Source: Labilithrix luteola (GTDB taxonomy: Bacteria > Myxococcota_A > Polyangia > Polyangiales > Polyangiaceae). Taken from it: DNA of 64,000 nt. The notes beneath the pieces are model-generated. The model had not been told where the DNA came from. It saw only the letters and a list, made by a program, of their open reading frames with translations, and did no database searches. The position numbers were made by a program, and so were the translations under genes. How positions within the stretch are numbered: the first letter of the stretch is position 1; each line of letters opens with the position of its first letter. The DNA is taken from positions 10,521,501 through 10,585,500 of the forward strand of contig NZ_CP012333.1 in the NCBI RefSeq assembly GCF_001263205.1. The letters run 5' to 3'. Positions 43,931 through 52,305 of this stretch are shown one piece after another.

Positions 43931-44037
43931 CACCGGTGCCGCAGTCACAGTCAAAACGACCGACGTTGACCAGTCACCGGTGCCGCAGTCACAGTCAAAA
44001 CGACCGACGTTGACCAGTCACGATGACCGACGTTGAA
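43931..44037 (+). repeat. Two tandem 44-bp units plus partial third, with GACCGACGTTGA core
   Basis: Units at 43931-43974 and 43975-44018 are identical; each starts CACCGGTGCC and ends with CGACCGACGTTGACCAGT. A shorter third copy carries GATGACCGACGTTGAACC. The core is the same as in the arrays at 38725 and 46366. Confidence 0.8.
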
Positions 44038-44103
44038 CCCCCTCACGCCAGCTAGTCTCGCTTGCGACTCGTTTGCGAATCGAGCTCGGCCATTCGGTGC
44101 CCC

Positions 44104-44556
44104 ATGGTAAATGGCCTGACCATGCATCCGACGCACACCGGAGAGACACCGCCCTGGATAGCGAACGGCGAGTCCCCGACGCTTCGTGGCGCAGATCAGA
44201 CTGCGATTGGGGGATTGGCGTCGGCGATGGAGGAACTTCGCCGACTCTATTTGGCGGGCGAGACCGAGGCGGCGTTGGCCGTGGCCGAATCCGTGCGTCC
44301 CGCGCCCGTCGGCACGCCGTGGCCGCTCGACACCATTCCACTCGTCAACATGACTGCGCAGCAAATCATGCAGCTGCCGCTCGACCCGCAGTCGGGGTTC
44401 CTCCTCGCGCGCATCGACGGCATGACCCCACTCAAGACGATTCTCGACATCTCCGCGATGCCCCACGAATCGGCGATGCACCGTATCGAGCACCTCGTCC
44501 ACCTCGGGGCGGTTCGGATGCTCGTTCCGCGGTCTGACACACCGACGTTGTCCTGA
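44104..44556 (+). CDS. Hypothetical protein with C-terminal 'SGFLLARIDGMT' helical domain
   Basis: 150 aa from ATG 44104 (ATG 44122 also possible). The N-terminal half is low in structure, with a helix EELRRLYLAGETEAALAVAE. The C-terminal ~70 residues (LPLDPQSGFLLARIDGMTPL, KTILDISAMPHESAMHRIEH, LVHLGAVRML) resemble a small winged-helix-like domain often attached to myxobacterial signalling proteins. No function assigned. The last codons contain another CACACCGACGTTG, so the repeat family touches the coding end. Confidence 0.55.
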   Translation: MVNGLTMHPTHTGETPPWIANGESPTLRGADQTAIGGLASAMEELRRLYLAGETEAALAVAESVRPAPVGTPWPLDTIPLVNMTAQQIMQLPLDPQSGFLLARIDGMTPLKTILDISAMPHESAMHRIEHLVHLGAVRMLVPRSDTPTLS

Positions 44557-45024
44557 GCGCGGCGCCGTCCTGCGTGCAGACCTTCGAGAGGAACACGACG
44601 TCGTCGTCGAGCTCGTCACTCGCATTCAGGCCGAAGGGCTGAACCTGGACGAGGCCCGACGCTGGTGCGACGCGTCGCTCTGCCGGCACTCGGTGATTAT
44701 CCAGCAATGCACGTGCCGAACGCGGCAGCGCAGCGACCGCTTCGAGATGCCGCCGCGTCAGCCGCGGCGCCACGCGGCGATAGACATGCAACTAGCGCAA
44801 TTCCGGTCTCGCTGGCGGCCGGAGTTCGATCGCATCCCGCATCTTCCATGCGGACATCACCGACCTGATCCTCCCGGCGGCGCAGTGCAGTAAGTCGCCG
44901 GATGCCATCGCGCTTGACGACGCTCCGTGGCTCGACGAGCTCGAATGGACTCCGGTCGCCGACAATGAAGACTGGATGCCGGACACCGCGCCGCGACCGA
45001 ACGTAGTCCGAGTTGGAGCCGAAC
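44557..45024 (+). other. Gene-poor stretch with possible decayed coding fragments
   Basis: No intact gene is supported. Two plus-strand stretches look protein-like: one around 44560-44890 (AVLRADLREEHDVVVELVTR, IQAEGLNLDEARRWCDASLC) and one in a different frame around 44841-45050 (ADITDLILPAAQCSKSPDAI, APWLDELEWTPVADNEDW). They could be one gene broken by a frameshift near 44835, but no family is recognised. Confidence 0.3.
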
Positions 45025-46233
45025 TCATTCAGAGCGATGCCATCGACTCGAGTTCGCGGTCGTGCCCGCCGATCGCGCCGCAGTGGCCGGCGCGACGGCC
45101 CTGTTGGCCGTATCAATGTTTGAAGGCAAAGAGTAACGTTGCGGTCCGTCGACGCCTAGAGCCGCTCTCGAGAGCCGACCGACATCGCCCGCAATCGTGC
45201 TCCGTTCGTAAAGGCGTCGATTAAGGGCGCTCGCAATCGCCTTCAGACTGGCGAACGACGTGGCGGCTCTCACGCCGACCTCTCCCTGTTTTTCCGGCCC
45301 TTCGCCCCCCGTTGCCGCGACCGCGACAAGAGACTCGGGCAGTAGCTCTCGCGCCCACCGCCATGTGCCCGACGGAAATGGAACATTCGCGGTGCCGTTC
45401 TTCAGTGCGTCGAGTGCACGCCGATAAAGCTCGTGAAACCGCTTCCTTTCGGTTCGGGCTTTCTCCACCATATCCCTATTGCCGCCAGCCGCGAACGTTG
45501 GATTCCGAGCGCCGAACGGTCTGAAACCATTCGAGCGGTGCGTGACTGGGACGCTGCACAACTTGGCCGCCGTCGTCTTCACGAACCGCCCTGCACTGCG
45601 TGCAGCATCGCGAGCGGCTTCGATGGCCGAAGCCACGGATGAGCGCAGCACTTCTTTGGCGTCTGCACCGAACGTTTCGATGAGCGACGGTGGCATCGTA
45701 ATCGGTATCGAGACGCGCTCGGGCCAATTGGGATTCTTGGGATCGAAATAGACCGAAGGGCGTTCAACGACGATAACGCGCTCGCCGATGTCGTTGACCG
45801 AAACGGTGACGCCGGGCCACTGATCGGGGTGCTCCACCAATCCCGCGTCGACTACGTTGGCAAGCGTATATCCGATTGCCCTGAGAACGGCGTCTACGCC
45901 GAATAATTGTACGCAACTGGTGGCAGCGCGCTGAAAGACCTCTTCGGGCCATTCCCGATGAACCTTGACCGCATTTGCGATCAAGCGATTGCGCTCGCAA
46001 AGGAACGCGGGCAATTCGCCACGCATGTCGGTGAGCACCTCGTGGAGATGTGTCGACAACATCTGGACTGCGTGCAGTGCAATACCGAACTTCGCGGCGA
46101 TGACCGCCGTGACATACCAGTAAATTTGCTGCATCGTGCCGTCCTCGTCCGGTCGCAGGAGAAAGTGCCTGCGCGTGATACAGCGGGTGATGAACCACGT
46201 GACTCCCGGCAAGATCTGGCGAGGACGCGACAT
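45025..46233 (-). CDS. Y1/REP-associated tyrosine transposase-like protein
   Basis: 402 aa from ATG 46233; a GTG at 46302 is the far alternative. The N-terminal ~170 residues read MSRPRQILPGVTWFITRCIT, RRHFLLRPDEDGTM..., VQMLSTHLHEVLTDMRGELP, ANVVDAGLVEHPDQWPG, matching the Y1 (IS200-like) transposase family in its RAYT-like branch: THLH is the HUH motif, and the Tyr in IGYTLANVVDAGL is the candidate nucleophile. The 230-residue C-terminal extension is longer than usual. It lies about 130 bp from a repeat array of a family found twice more nearby, the classic RAYT/REP arrangement. Hairpin AGAATC/GATTCT at 46262-46279 precedes it. Confidence 0.7.
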   Translation of the reverse strand: MSRPRQILPGVTWFITRCITRRHFLLRPDEDGTMQQIYWYVTAVIAAKFGIALHAVQMLSTHLHEVLTDMRGELPAFLCERNRLIANAVKVHREWPEEVFQRAATSCVQLFGVDAVLRAIGYTLANVVDAGLVEHPDQWPGVTVSVNDIGERVIVVERPSVYFDPKNPNWPERVSIPITMPPSLIETFGADAKEVLRSSVASAIEAARDAARSAGRFVKTTAAKLCSVPVTHRSNGFRPFGARNPTFAAGGNRDMVEKARTERKRFHELYRRALDALKNGTANVPFPSGTWRWARELLPESLVAVAATGGEGPEKQGEVGVRAATSFASLKAIASALNRRLYERSTIAGDVGRLSRAALGVDGPQRYSLPSNIDTANRAVAPATAARSAGTTANSSRWHRSE

Positions 46234-46365
46234 GCCGCGCGCTCGAGCACAAGGTATGCCGAGAATCAGGGCCGATTCTTTCAACAAATTCGAGCGAGCC
46301 ACCTGGCCCGTGACAGTTTCTAGGTGGCCCAGGCCACAGGAAACGCCAGTCCGCAGATCTTGAAT

Positions 46366-46683
46366 GTCAGTCCGTCAGATCTCAACGTCGGTCAGATCTC
46401 AGTCCGTCAGATCTCAACGTCGGTCGGATCTCGACGCGGGACACGCAATGCCGACGACAGTCAGATCTCAACGTCGGTCGGATCTCGACGCGGGACGCGC
46501 TACGTCGGTCGGATCTCGACGCGGGACGCGCTACGTCGGTCGGATCTCGACGCGGGACGCGCAATGCCGCAGCCGAACCTCAACGTCGGTCCGGTCTCCG
46601 GCGTGGCCGGACTCAACGTCGGTCCGGTCTCCGGCGTGGCCGGACTGGCTTCGGCGCAGCCGAGCCTCACCGTCGGTCGGGTC
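46366..46683 (-). repeat. Inverted-orientation repeat array next to the RAYT-like gene
   Basis: TCAACGTCGGTCAGATCTC at 46382-46400 is the exact reverse complement of the unit at 38725. Around it are further variants: AGATCTCAACGTCGGTCGGA twice, a ~33-bp unit with GTCGGATCTCGACGCGGGAC repeated three to four times, and a 33-bp unit with CTCAACGTCGGTCCGGTCTC twice. About nine cores in total, irregularly spaced and not coding. It ends just before the ArsR gene promoter. Confidence 0.8.
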
Positions 46684-46733
46684 GTCGGGCTGGGGCTTGA
46701 CGGATGAATGCACTACAATGCATATACACGTCC

Positions 46734-47063
46734 GTGCAACTCGACATCTTTCAGGCTCTCGCGGATCCGACGCGGCGTCGCATCGTCGAGGCGCTTCGCG
46801 ATGGGGAGCAGCAGGTCAATGACGTCGTCGAGAAGGCCGGGATTCACCAGTCCGGGGTTTCGCGGCACCTCCGCATCCTCTCCGAGGCAGGCTTCGTGTC
46901 CATGCGGCCGGACGGGCAACGTCGGCTTTATGCGTTGAAGCCGGAGCCGTTCCGGGAGCTCGATCAGTGGCTCTCCGAATACCGCGGGCTCTGGGAGGCG
47001 CGCCTCGATCGCTTCGACGCTGCACTGAAGAAGAAACAAATGCCGCGTCGAAGAAAGGAGTAG
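46734..47063 (+). CDS. ArsR-family transcriptional regulator
   Basis: 109 aa from GTG 46734 (family members typically begin QLDIFQALADPTRRRIVEAL); an in-frame ATG at 46704 would add ten residues overlapping a promoter-like TTGACG (46697) and TACAAT/GCATAT. The winged helix is clear: VNDVVEKAGIHQSGVSRHLR, ILSEAGFVSMRPDGQRRLYA. Metal-binding cysteines are absent, so it belongs to the non-metal branch that pairs with AHSA1/SRPBCC proteins, exactly as here. Confidence 0.85.
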   Translation: MQLDIFQALADPTRRRIVEALRDGEQQVNDVVEKAGIHQSGVSRHLRILSEAGFVSMRPDGQRRLYALKPEPFRELDQWLSEYRGLWEARLDRFDAALKKKQMPRRRKE

Positions 47064-47069
47064 GCGAAA

Positions 47070-47543
47070 ATGAGCAACGAAAAGAAGGTCATCATCGAGC
47101 GCACCTACCGAGCGAGCGTCGAGGACGTCTGGGACCTCTGGACGACGAAGGAAGGCTTCGAGTCATGGTGGGGGCCACAGGGTTTCAGGGCCGACGTTCA
47201 TGAGCTCGATGCACGCGTCGGCGGCGCTCTGCGTTACGACATGATCGCCGACTCACCAGAGATGATCGCGGCGATGAAGCAGATGGGCCAGCCGATTTCC
47301 CACGCCACCCGGTCCCGCTTCACTGAACTGAGACGCCACGAGCGACTCGTCCTCACGAACGTCATCGACTTCCTTCCTGGCGTCGCGACCTACGAGAGCA
47401 ACATCGCGGTTGATTTCTCCTCGTCCGGCCACAACGTTCGCATGGTCGTCACGCTGGACGCCATGCACAGCGACGAGTTCACGAAGATGCAGAAGGAAGG
47501 CTTCACGAGCCAGCTCACCAAACTCGACGGACGGTTCGCGTAA
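47070..47543 (+). CDS. SRPBCC/AHSA1-domain protein
   Basis: 157 aa, six bases after the ArsR stop. IERTYRASVEDVWDLWTTKE, GFESWWGPQGFRADVHELDA, RVGGALRYDM and MVVTLDAMHSDEFTKMQKEG are characteristic of the Aha1/START-like SRPBCC family encoded with such ArsR regulators. Members bind small hydrophobic ligands; none is known here. Confidence 0.9.
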   Translation: MSNEKKVIIERTYRASVEDVWDLWTTKEGFESWWGPQGFRADVHELDARVGGALRYDMIADSPEMIAAMKQMGQPISHATRSRFTELRRHERLVLTNVIDFLPGVATYESNIAVDFSSSGHNVRMVVTLDAMHSDEFTKMQKEGFTSQLTKLDGRFA

Positions 47544-47616
47544 CCCCACCGTCCGCTCCACGCCCTCATCAGGCCGAAGCGTTGGATTCGTCTGCGGTAC
47601 AACGGAAGAGACTGGC

Positions 47617-47667
47617 GACGCCACGCGCGCCGAGCTCGTCGTCGACGGCGGCTTTTCTCAGCTGTGA
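47617..47667 (+). pseudogene. SDR dehydrogenase C-terminal fragment
   Basis: The stretch translates as ATRAELVVDGGFSQL and stop, the typical end of short-chain dehydrogenases ('G..L.VDGG'). No upstream Rossmann part is present, so it is a leftover of a deleted gene. It rests on about 15 residues. Confidence 0.4.
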
Positions 47668-47736
47668 ACGCGTCCCGCCGGGCCCCACGCTCCACCTCTT
47701 CTTCGCGAATCGGCGCGTCGGTGGTAACGAACGGGC

Positions 47737-48369
47737 ATGTCCGCCTCCGAAGAGCGCGCCGTTCCCTGCCCCTCTTGCAACCAGGTTTCGAATGCTCGGG
47801 TCTACACGAGCATCGATGCCTCGGAGGAGCCGGCGCTCAAGGACGAGCTCTTGCGCGGCAAGCTCTTCGTCTTCACTTGCCCGAAGTGCGGGCACGCGGC
47901 GCGCCTCGTCGACCCGCTTTTTTCCTATCACGACGGGGCGAAAGACCTCGTCATCCAGCTCGACACACTCGGCAAGTTCGATGCGGCCAAGGCCGTGGCG
48001 TCGTTCGGGGCGAAGCTGCCCAAGACCGCGCGCGTCGTGCGTGACGGCAACTCACTCATCGAGAAGGTAAAGGTCTTCGACGCGGGGCTCGACGATCGGA
48101 TCGTGGAGGCATTCAAGCTCGTCGCGCGCTCCACGCAGCCTGATGCACGCGCCGCTCGGATTCTCTTCGAGGCCGTCGAGGGAACCGGCGAAGCCTCACG
48201 CCTTCGCTTCACGCTGCTCTCGAAGGAAGGCCGCATCTCCGCGCTCGCTGCTCCGCGCCCGATGTACGACAACCTCGAGCTGAAGCTCGCCAAGGACAAG
48301 CGACTCGTCACGCCCGAGCCGTTCACCGTGGTCGACGAGGCGTTCGCCGGCTTGCTCCTGGCGGGTTGA
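47737..48369 (+). CDS. CpXC-domain protein
   Basis: 210 aa. Two zinc-ribbon CxxC pairs, CPSCNQV near residue 11 and CPKCGH near 49, flank a short beta segment, followed by an alpha-beta region (LFSYHDGAKDLVIQLDTLGK). This fits the CpXC domain family of unknown function. ATG 47737 is the first start after the gap. An imperfect GC hairpin (CCGCCCC/GGGGCGG, 48373-48394) follows the stop. Confidence 0.75.
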   Translation: MSASEERAVPCPSCNQVSNARVYTSIDASEEPALKDELLRGKLFVFTCPKCGHAARLVDPLFSYHDGAKDLVIQLDTLGKFDAAKAVASFGAKLPKTARVVRDGNSLIEKVKVFDAGLDDRIVEAFKLVARSTQPDARAARILFEAVEGTGEASRLRFTLLSKEGRISALAAPRPMYDNLELKLAKDKRLVTPEPFTVVDEAFAGLLLAG

Positions 48370-48890
48370 ACGCCGCCCCCTCAGGCCGGGGCGGTGCCGC
48401 CATTGAAGCGGCCGAAACGACACGCAAACAAGAGTGAGCTCGTTACCGCAGGAAAGGCGGCAAGGCCGGCTCCCCATGCGACGTTCACCGGCGAGGACGA
48501 GAGCCCTTCCCCGGGAGGCTTCGCGAAAGGGCTCTGGAACGCTCGCCCCATCAGACCGCTCCCCCAGTGAGGAACGGCATGACCATGGGAACACCCTGAC
48601 GGTGTGCCACCGCGCGCGACTCGATCGACGCACGCGGCCGCTCATAGGCCTCCCGACTCCGCGCGGCGGCGGCGCGACCTACGCAACGTCCGAGGTGAGT
48701 AGCGCGCAGGCAAGTTCCTACGTCACATCGGCGAGCACGGGCGCATGTCCCAGGCCGATTTCGCGCGCGCGACGGAACCCCATCCCGCACTCACCAGAGC
48801 GCGGTTGGGTACGGCGAAAGCGCAACGAAGAAGACCGGCGGCAATACGTTCTGGAGCTGCCCGCCTCGGGACTACGGCCCGCACCAAGCA
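48370..48890. other. Intergenic region without supported gene
   Basis: About 520 bases. Open frames are arginine-rich and lack starts with ribosome-binding sites. A short stretch reads HIGEHGRMSQADFARA, possibly gene debris. A 9-bp perfect inverted repeat lies at 48500-48535. Confidence 0.5.
48500..48535. repeat. Inverted repeat (9-bp perfect arms)
   Basis: AGAGCCCTT and AAGGGCTCT separated by 18 bases. No T tract follows, so it is not a standard terminator. Isolated in an intergenic region. Confidence 0.5.
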
Positions 48891-49760
48891 TCAGGCTGGG
48901 GCGGCGAACTCCATCTGATCGAGGCGTGCGCGATCGGCGATGACCTCGATCGAGGTGACCTTGCCGTTCGCGAAGCGGAAGGTGAGCGCGCGAACCACCT
49001 TCTTACCGCGCGGGGCGAAGACGAGGCCGAACGAGCCATCGACGATCGCAACCTCGACGAACGGCGCACCGTGCGCGCCAAGAACGGCGCCCTTGGCCCA
49101 GTTCGCAGCGCCGCGCACTTCGGAAATTCCGCGCCCGAAGTCGCCACGAACGACGAGTTCGGGATCGAGCACGGCGAGCAGTCCGTCGAGATCGGCACTG
49201 CGAAGCGCGGCGAGAAACGCGGCGACGACGCCTCGCTGCGACTCGAGCTCGGCCTCCGGCAAGGTCGGAGCGCCGCGAACGCGCCGCCGCGCGCGGCTCG
49301 CGAGCTGACGCGCAGCATCTGGCGAACGTCCGACGATGGTGGCGATCTCCTCGAAGGGGACGGAGAACAGGTCGTGGAGGACGAACGCGAGGCGTTCGGC
49401 GGGTTCGAGCGTCTCGAGGACGACGAGCAGCGCCAAGCCGACCGAATCCGCGAAGAGCGACTCCTGCTCGGGATCTCCCTTCCCCGCCGTCGCCGCGCGT
49501 GCATCGGTCGCCGGGCTCTCGAGGTCCTCTTCTGCGCGCGTCTTGCGCGAGCGCAGCATGTCGAGACAGATGCGCCCCACCACCGTCGTGAGCCAGCCCC
49601 TGAAGTTCTCCACCTCGCCGGTGTCAGCGCGGCTGAGCCGGAACCACGACTCCTGAACCGCATCGTCTGCCTCGGCGAGCGACCCGAGCATTCGATAGGC
49701 CACCCCGCGGAGGTGGCTACGGTTCTCCTCGAAGCGTGCGGCGAGATCGCGCTCTTCCAC
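48891..49760 (-). CDS. ECF41-type sigma factor with SnoaL-like C-terminal domain
   Basis: 289 aa from GTG 49760 (longer frames upstream are arginine-rich and not sigma-like). Region 2: HLRGVAYRMLGSLAEADDAV, QESWFRLSRAD, FRGWLTTVVGRICLDMLRSR. Region 4: LVVLETLEPAERLAFVLHDL, SVPFEEIATIVGRSPDAARQ, LASRARRRVRG. The last ~100 residues (VVAAFLAALRSADLDGLLAV, LDPELVVRGDFG) form a SnoaL-like domain, which replaces a separate anti-sigma factor in ECF41. Divergent from a VOC protein 214 bp away, a plausible target. Confidence 0.9.
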   Translation of the reverse strand: MEERDLAARFEENRSHLRGVAYRMLGSLAEADDAVQESWFRLSRADTGEVENFRGWLTTVVGRICLDMLRSRKTRAEEDLESPATDARAATAGKGDPEQESLFADSVGLALLVVLETLEPAERLAFVLHDLFSVPFEEIATIVGRSPDAARQLASRARRRVRGAPTLPEAELESQRGVVAAFLAALRSADLDGLLAVLDPELVVRGDFGRGISEVRGAANWAKGAVLGAHGAPFVEVAIVDGSFGLVFAPRGKKVVRALTFRFANGKVTSIEVIADRARLDQMEFAAPA

Positions 49761-49974
49761 GCCCCCGTCATACCACCGACGCACGTCCGCAGGCGCTCGG
49801 GGACAACTGGGGACGACGGCAACCCCAGCAGGAACTCGAAATCGGCGGCAAAACGCGCGCGAAATGCGGGCACCGAACTTTTTTTCGCGCGAGCGGTCAC
49901 ATTCGTCGGTCGCCGTACGTCCACGGTCCGAAACCAACAAGGCGGCCCAGAATCAGGGCCGAACGGAGGCTCTC

Positions 49975-50331
49975 ATGGCAAACGCGCTCGCAGTCCAAGG
50001 CATCAAGCTCCACGTCTACCCGGTCAAGGATCTGGAGAAGGCCAAGGCCGTCTTCACGAAGCTCCTCGGCACCGAGCCCTACGCCGATTCGCCCTACTAC
50101 GTCGGCTTCAAGGTCGGCGATCAGGAAATCGGCCTCGACCCCAACGCGCACCGCAACGGCATCACCGCCCCACTCGACTACTTCCAGGTGGCCGACGTCG
50201 AAACGAGTTTCCACGCACTCGTGAAAGCCGGCGTCGAAGTGCACCAGCCGCTCAAAGAGGTCAGCCCGGGCCTGAAGATCGCCATCATGAAAGACGCCGA
50301 TGGCAACCTCATCGGCCTCACGCAGAAGTAG
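49975..50331 (+). CDS. VOC (glyoxalase/bleomycin-resistance) superfamily protein
   Basis: 118 aa from ATG 49975 with ACGGAGG just upstream. Reads GIKLHVYPVKDLEKAKAVFT, KLLGTEPYADSPYYVGFKVG, then KIAIMKDADGNLIGLTQK, the beta-alpha-beta-beta-beta repeat of VOC proteins, with a typical Asp-x-x-G-N near the end. Metal ligands and substrate are not evident. CGGCCC/GGGCCG forms a weak hairpin in the leader. ECF41 genes are often next to enzymes of this sort. Confidence 0.85.
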   Translation: MANALAVQGIKLHVYPVKDLEKAKAVFTKLLGTEPYADSPYYVGFKVGDQEIGLDPNAHRNGITAPLDYFQVADVETSFHALVKAGVEVHQPLKEVSPGLKIAIMKDADGNLIGLTQK

Positions 50332-50443
50332 ACGTCAGGGGACGCCGTCTCCTCCCCTCGCCCACTCTGTCCCGGGCGAGGGATGACGGCGAAGAGGGCG
50401 TCCTGAGTTGCAATCGGGCGACGCGTGCGCGAGAAATCGCAGC

Positions 50444-50851
50444 ATGACGTTCCTCGCTTCCGTGCATCTCACGAGCGGCTCGGGTTACGAACAGCACATC
50501 CGTGCGGGGCATCACGAGCTCAATGCGGATGAGCCCGTGGCGCTCGGTGGACAAGACGCCGGTCCGGCGCCGTTCCAGCTCGTCCTTTCGGGATTGGCCG
50601 CGTGCACGTCGATCACGCTGTCGATGTATGCCAAAAAGAAGGGCTGGGACCTCGGCCCCCTCAAGGTCGACTTGCGCGTCTTCGAAGAGGGCGACAAGCA
50701 CCGCGTCGAGCGCGTCATCACGTTCGATCCGAGAGTCACCGAAGAGCAGCGCGCGCGCCTGGCCGACATTGCCGAGCGCACCCCCGTCACGAAGGCTCTG
50801 CGCGGAGGCTTCACGATCGACACCACGATCGGAACGCCGCCCAAGACCTGA
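50444..50851 (+). CDS. OsmC family protein
   Basis: 135 aa from ATG 50444. GGQDAGPAPFQLVLSGLAAC, TSITLSMYAKKKGWDLGPLK and VTKALRGGFTIDTTI are standard OsmC/Ohr-fold segments. The first conserved cysteine (LAAC) is present, but the second cysteine of peroxide-reducing OsmC members is not obvious (it reads TPVTKAL), so peroxidase activity is doubtful. Alone after the VOC gene. Confidence 0.85.
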   Translation: MTFLASVHLTSGSGYEQHIRAGHHELNADEPVALGGQDAGPAPFQLVLSGLAACTSITLSMYAKKKGWDLGPLKVDLRVFEEGDKHRVERVITFDPRVTEEQRARLADIAERTPVTKALRGGFTIDTTIGTPPKT

Positions 50852-50857
50852 AGACCT

Positions 50858-51073
50858 CTAGCGCGTCGAGAAGCTCTCGCCGCCGACGACGAGAAGCGGG
50901 TCGTCGTCGGCGAGCGCATGGGCATGTCCGCCCACGTGCTGCGTCAGCGAGCCCTTTACACCGAGCGCCCCCTTGAGGTCGCGGACGAGGTATTGACCCT
51001 CGTGCACGAGCTTGGCTTCGCCGTCGAGCGTGACGTTGACGAAGCCTCCGCTGTCGCGATCGGTGCTGATCAT
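50858..51073 (-). CDS. C-terminal piece of the DAC-like sensor protein, separated by a frameshift
   Basis: 71 codons. STDRDSGGFVNVTLDGEAKL corresponds to the last strands of a DisA_N-type domain ('V.V.SEETG.I.....G.L'), and the coding character extends upstream of its ATG (DASARYAQGPFA) to a point just inside the end of the gene at 51111. It is therefore read as the end of that protein, displaced by one base near 51107, rather than a separate small gene. Confidence 0.55.
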   Translation of the reverse strand: MISTDRDSGGFVNVTLDGEAKLVHEGQYLVRDLKGALGVKGSLTQHVGGHAHALADDDPLLVVGGESFSTR

Positions 51074-51110
51074 GATCGCGAATGGTCCCTGCGCGTAGCG
51101 TGCCGAAGCG

Positions 51111-52172
51111 TCACGGCGTCATGGCCGAGCCACCGTCTTGCGAGTGGTAGAACGCCGCGAGCAAGGTCGTGCCCACTTCGGAGGCCAACGTCTCGTACGT
51201 GCGCCGCCGCGCACCGCCTTGCCCGCCGCGCCCGCCCGCGGTCGGTCGATGCGCGATGAAGGCGTTGTACGCGACGAGCGAGCCATCGCCGCGTAGGACC
51301 GAAATGCCGTCCGAAAGGAGCATGCCTCGCGCAAGCGCAGAGGCCGCGTAGATCCCCGCGCGCGACACTTCGTCGTGATGGTGAAGGTAGCTGCGCACGA
51401 GCGGCGCCACGTCGACCGGCGGCTCGAGATGCGACGCATCGGGGAAGCAATTGCGCGGGTCGGTGTCGGGTCGAACGACCGCCACCAACATCCCGTGCGG
51501 CTGACGCAGGGCTTCACCGAGGACACGCCTCCAGAACGCCTGGATCGCGTTGCGCACGAGCGGCTCGAGATCGGTGCCCAACCGAGTGACGAGGCGATCC
51601 ACCGTCACCGGTCCGAGCTCGGACTCCGACCGAGCGCCCGAGAGATAGACGTGCCGGAAGACCGAGTGGCTCGCGCGAAGCTCGATGACGTTTTCCTCGA
51701 GTGACCACATGCCGAGCACGTTGCCGAACGGCATGTCGGCCGCGCGAAGGCGATCCATCGCCGTCGGATGCAAGACGAACGGGTCCGTCCGGAAGACGCC
51801 GTAGGAGAACGAAGAGGTCGCGTCGTCGACCGAGAAGAACACCGCCCAGCCCACGCCGCCGAGCGGAGCCGCGCGTTTGAGTGCTCGACGAACGCCGTCG
51901 CAGTCGAGCGTTGCGCGTCCGAGAACCACGGCGTCGAAGCCTCCGAGCTCCTCGACGGTACGCGCCACGTCACGACAGAGAAAGACCTCGGGGTAGAGCG
52001 GCGTGCCCTCTTCGCGGTAGCGCGCGAGCGCCACGACCACTTCCGAGATCACGCTGACCGCATTCTGGAAGTCGAGCGCTTCGGTGCGCAGGAAGCTCGC
52101 GATTTCCCCAGAAAACAGGTGCCGGAAGCTGATGACGTGCGAGCGGCGCTCGGGAGGATGCACGCGCCCCAT
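51111..52172 (-). CDS. DAC-like (DisA_N-related, DACNV-type) sensor-domain protein, N-terminal part
   Basis: 353 aa. The N-terminal half is alpha-beta and unassigned (ISFRHLFSGEIASFL, VSVISEVVVALARY). The C-terminal third resembles the nucleotide-binding fold of diadenylate cyclases: GMLLSDGISVLRGDGSLVAY, then GGARRRTYETLASEVG in place of the GTRHRAA motif. The DGA and RHR catalytic motifs of true cyclases are degenerate, so nucleotide sensing is more likely than c-di-AMP synthesis. A stop at 51111 cuts the domain; the rest lies at 50858-51073. Divergent from the pseudokinase at 52306. Confidence 0.6.
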   Translation of the reverse strand: MGRVHPPERRSHVISFRHLFSGEIASFLRTEALDFQNAVSVISEVVVALARYREEGTPLYPEVFLCRDVARTVEELGGFDAVVLGRATLDCDGVRRALKRAAPLGGVGWAVFFSVDDATSSFSYGVFRTDPFVLHPTAMDRLRAADMPFGNVLGMWSLEENVIELRASHSVFRHVYLSGARSESELGPVTVDRLVTRLGTDLEPLVRNAIQAFWRRVLGEALRQPHGMLVAVVRPDTDPRNCFPDASHLEPPVDVAPLVRSYLHHHDEVSRAGIYAASALARGMLLSDGISVLRGDGSLVAYNAFIAHRPTAGGRGGQGGARRRTYETLASEVGTTLLAAFYHSQDGGSAMTP

Positions 52173-52305
52173 TGGAGCAAGGTCGGCGAGCGTCGTCGAA
52201 CGTGTTCTTCGCTCCGTTTTCTTTCTCGTTTTCCATCACTTGACGGAAATCAACACGAGAGCGGTACCACCCTATCGCACTTATGCTACGCCAACATACC
52301 TCCTC

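Noticed and set aside
48434..48943. Possible gene downstream of the CpXC protein
   Set aside because: Arg-rich composition, no ribosome-binding site, no motif, and its end overlaps the sigma-factor gene on the other strand.
49949..49962. 14-base sequence shared with 46264-46275 region (AGAATCAGGGCCGA)
   Set aside because: A 14-base match in 64 kb of GC-rich DNA is expected by chance; no further similarity around the two sites.
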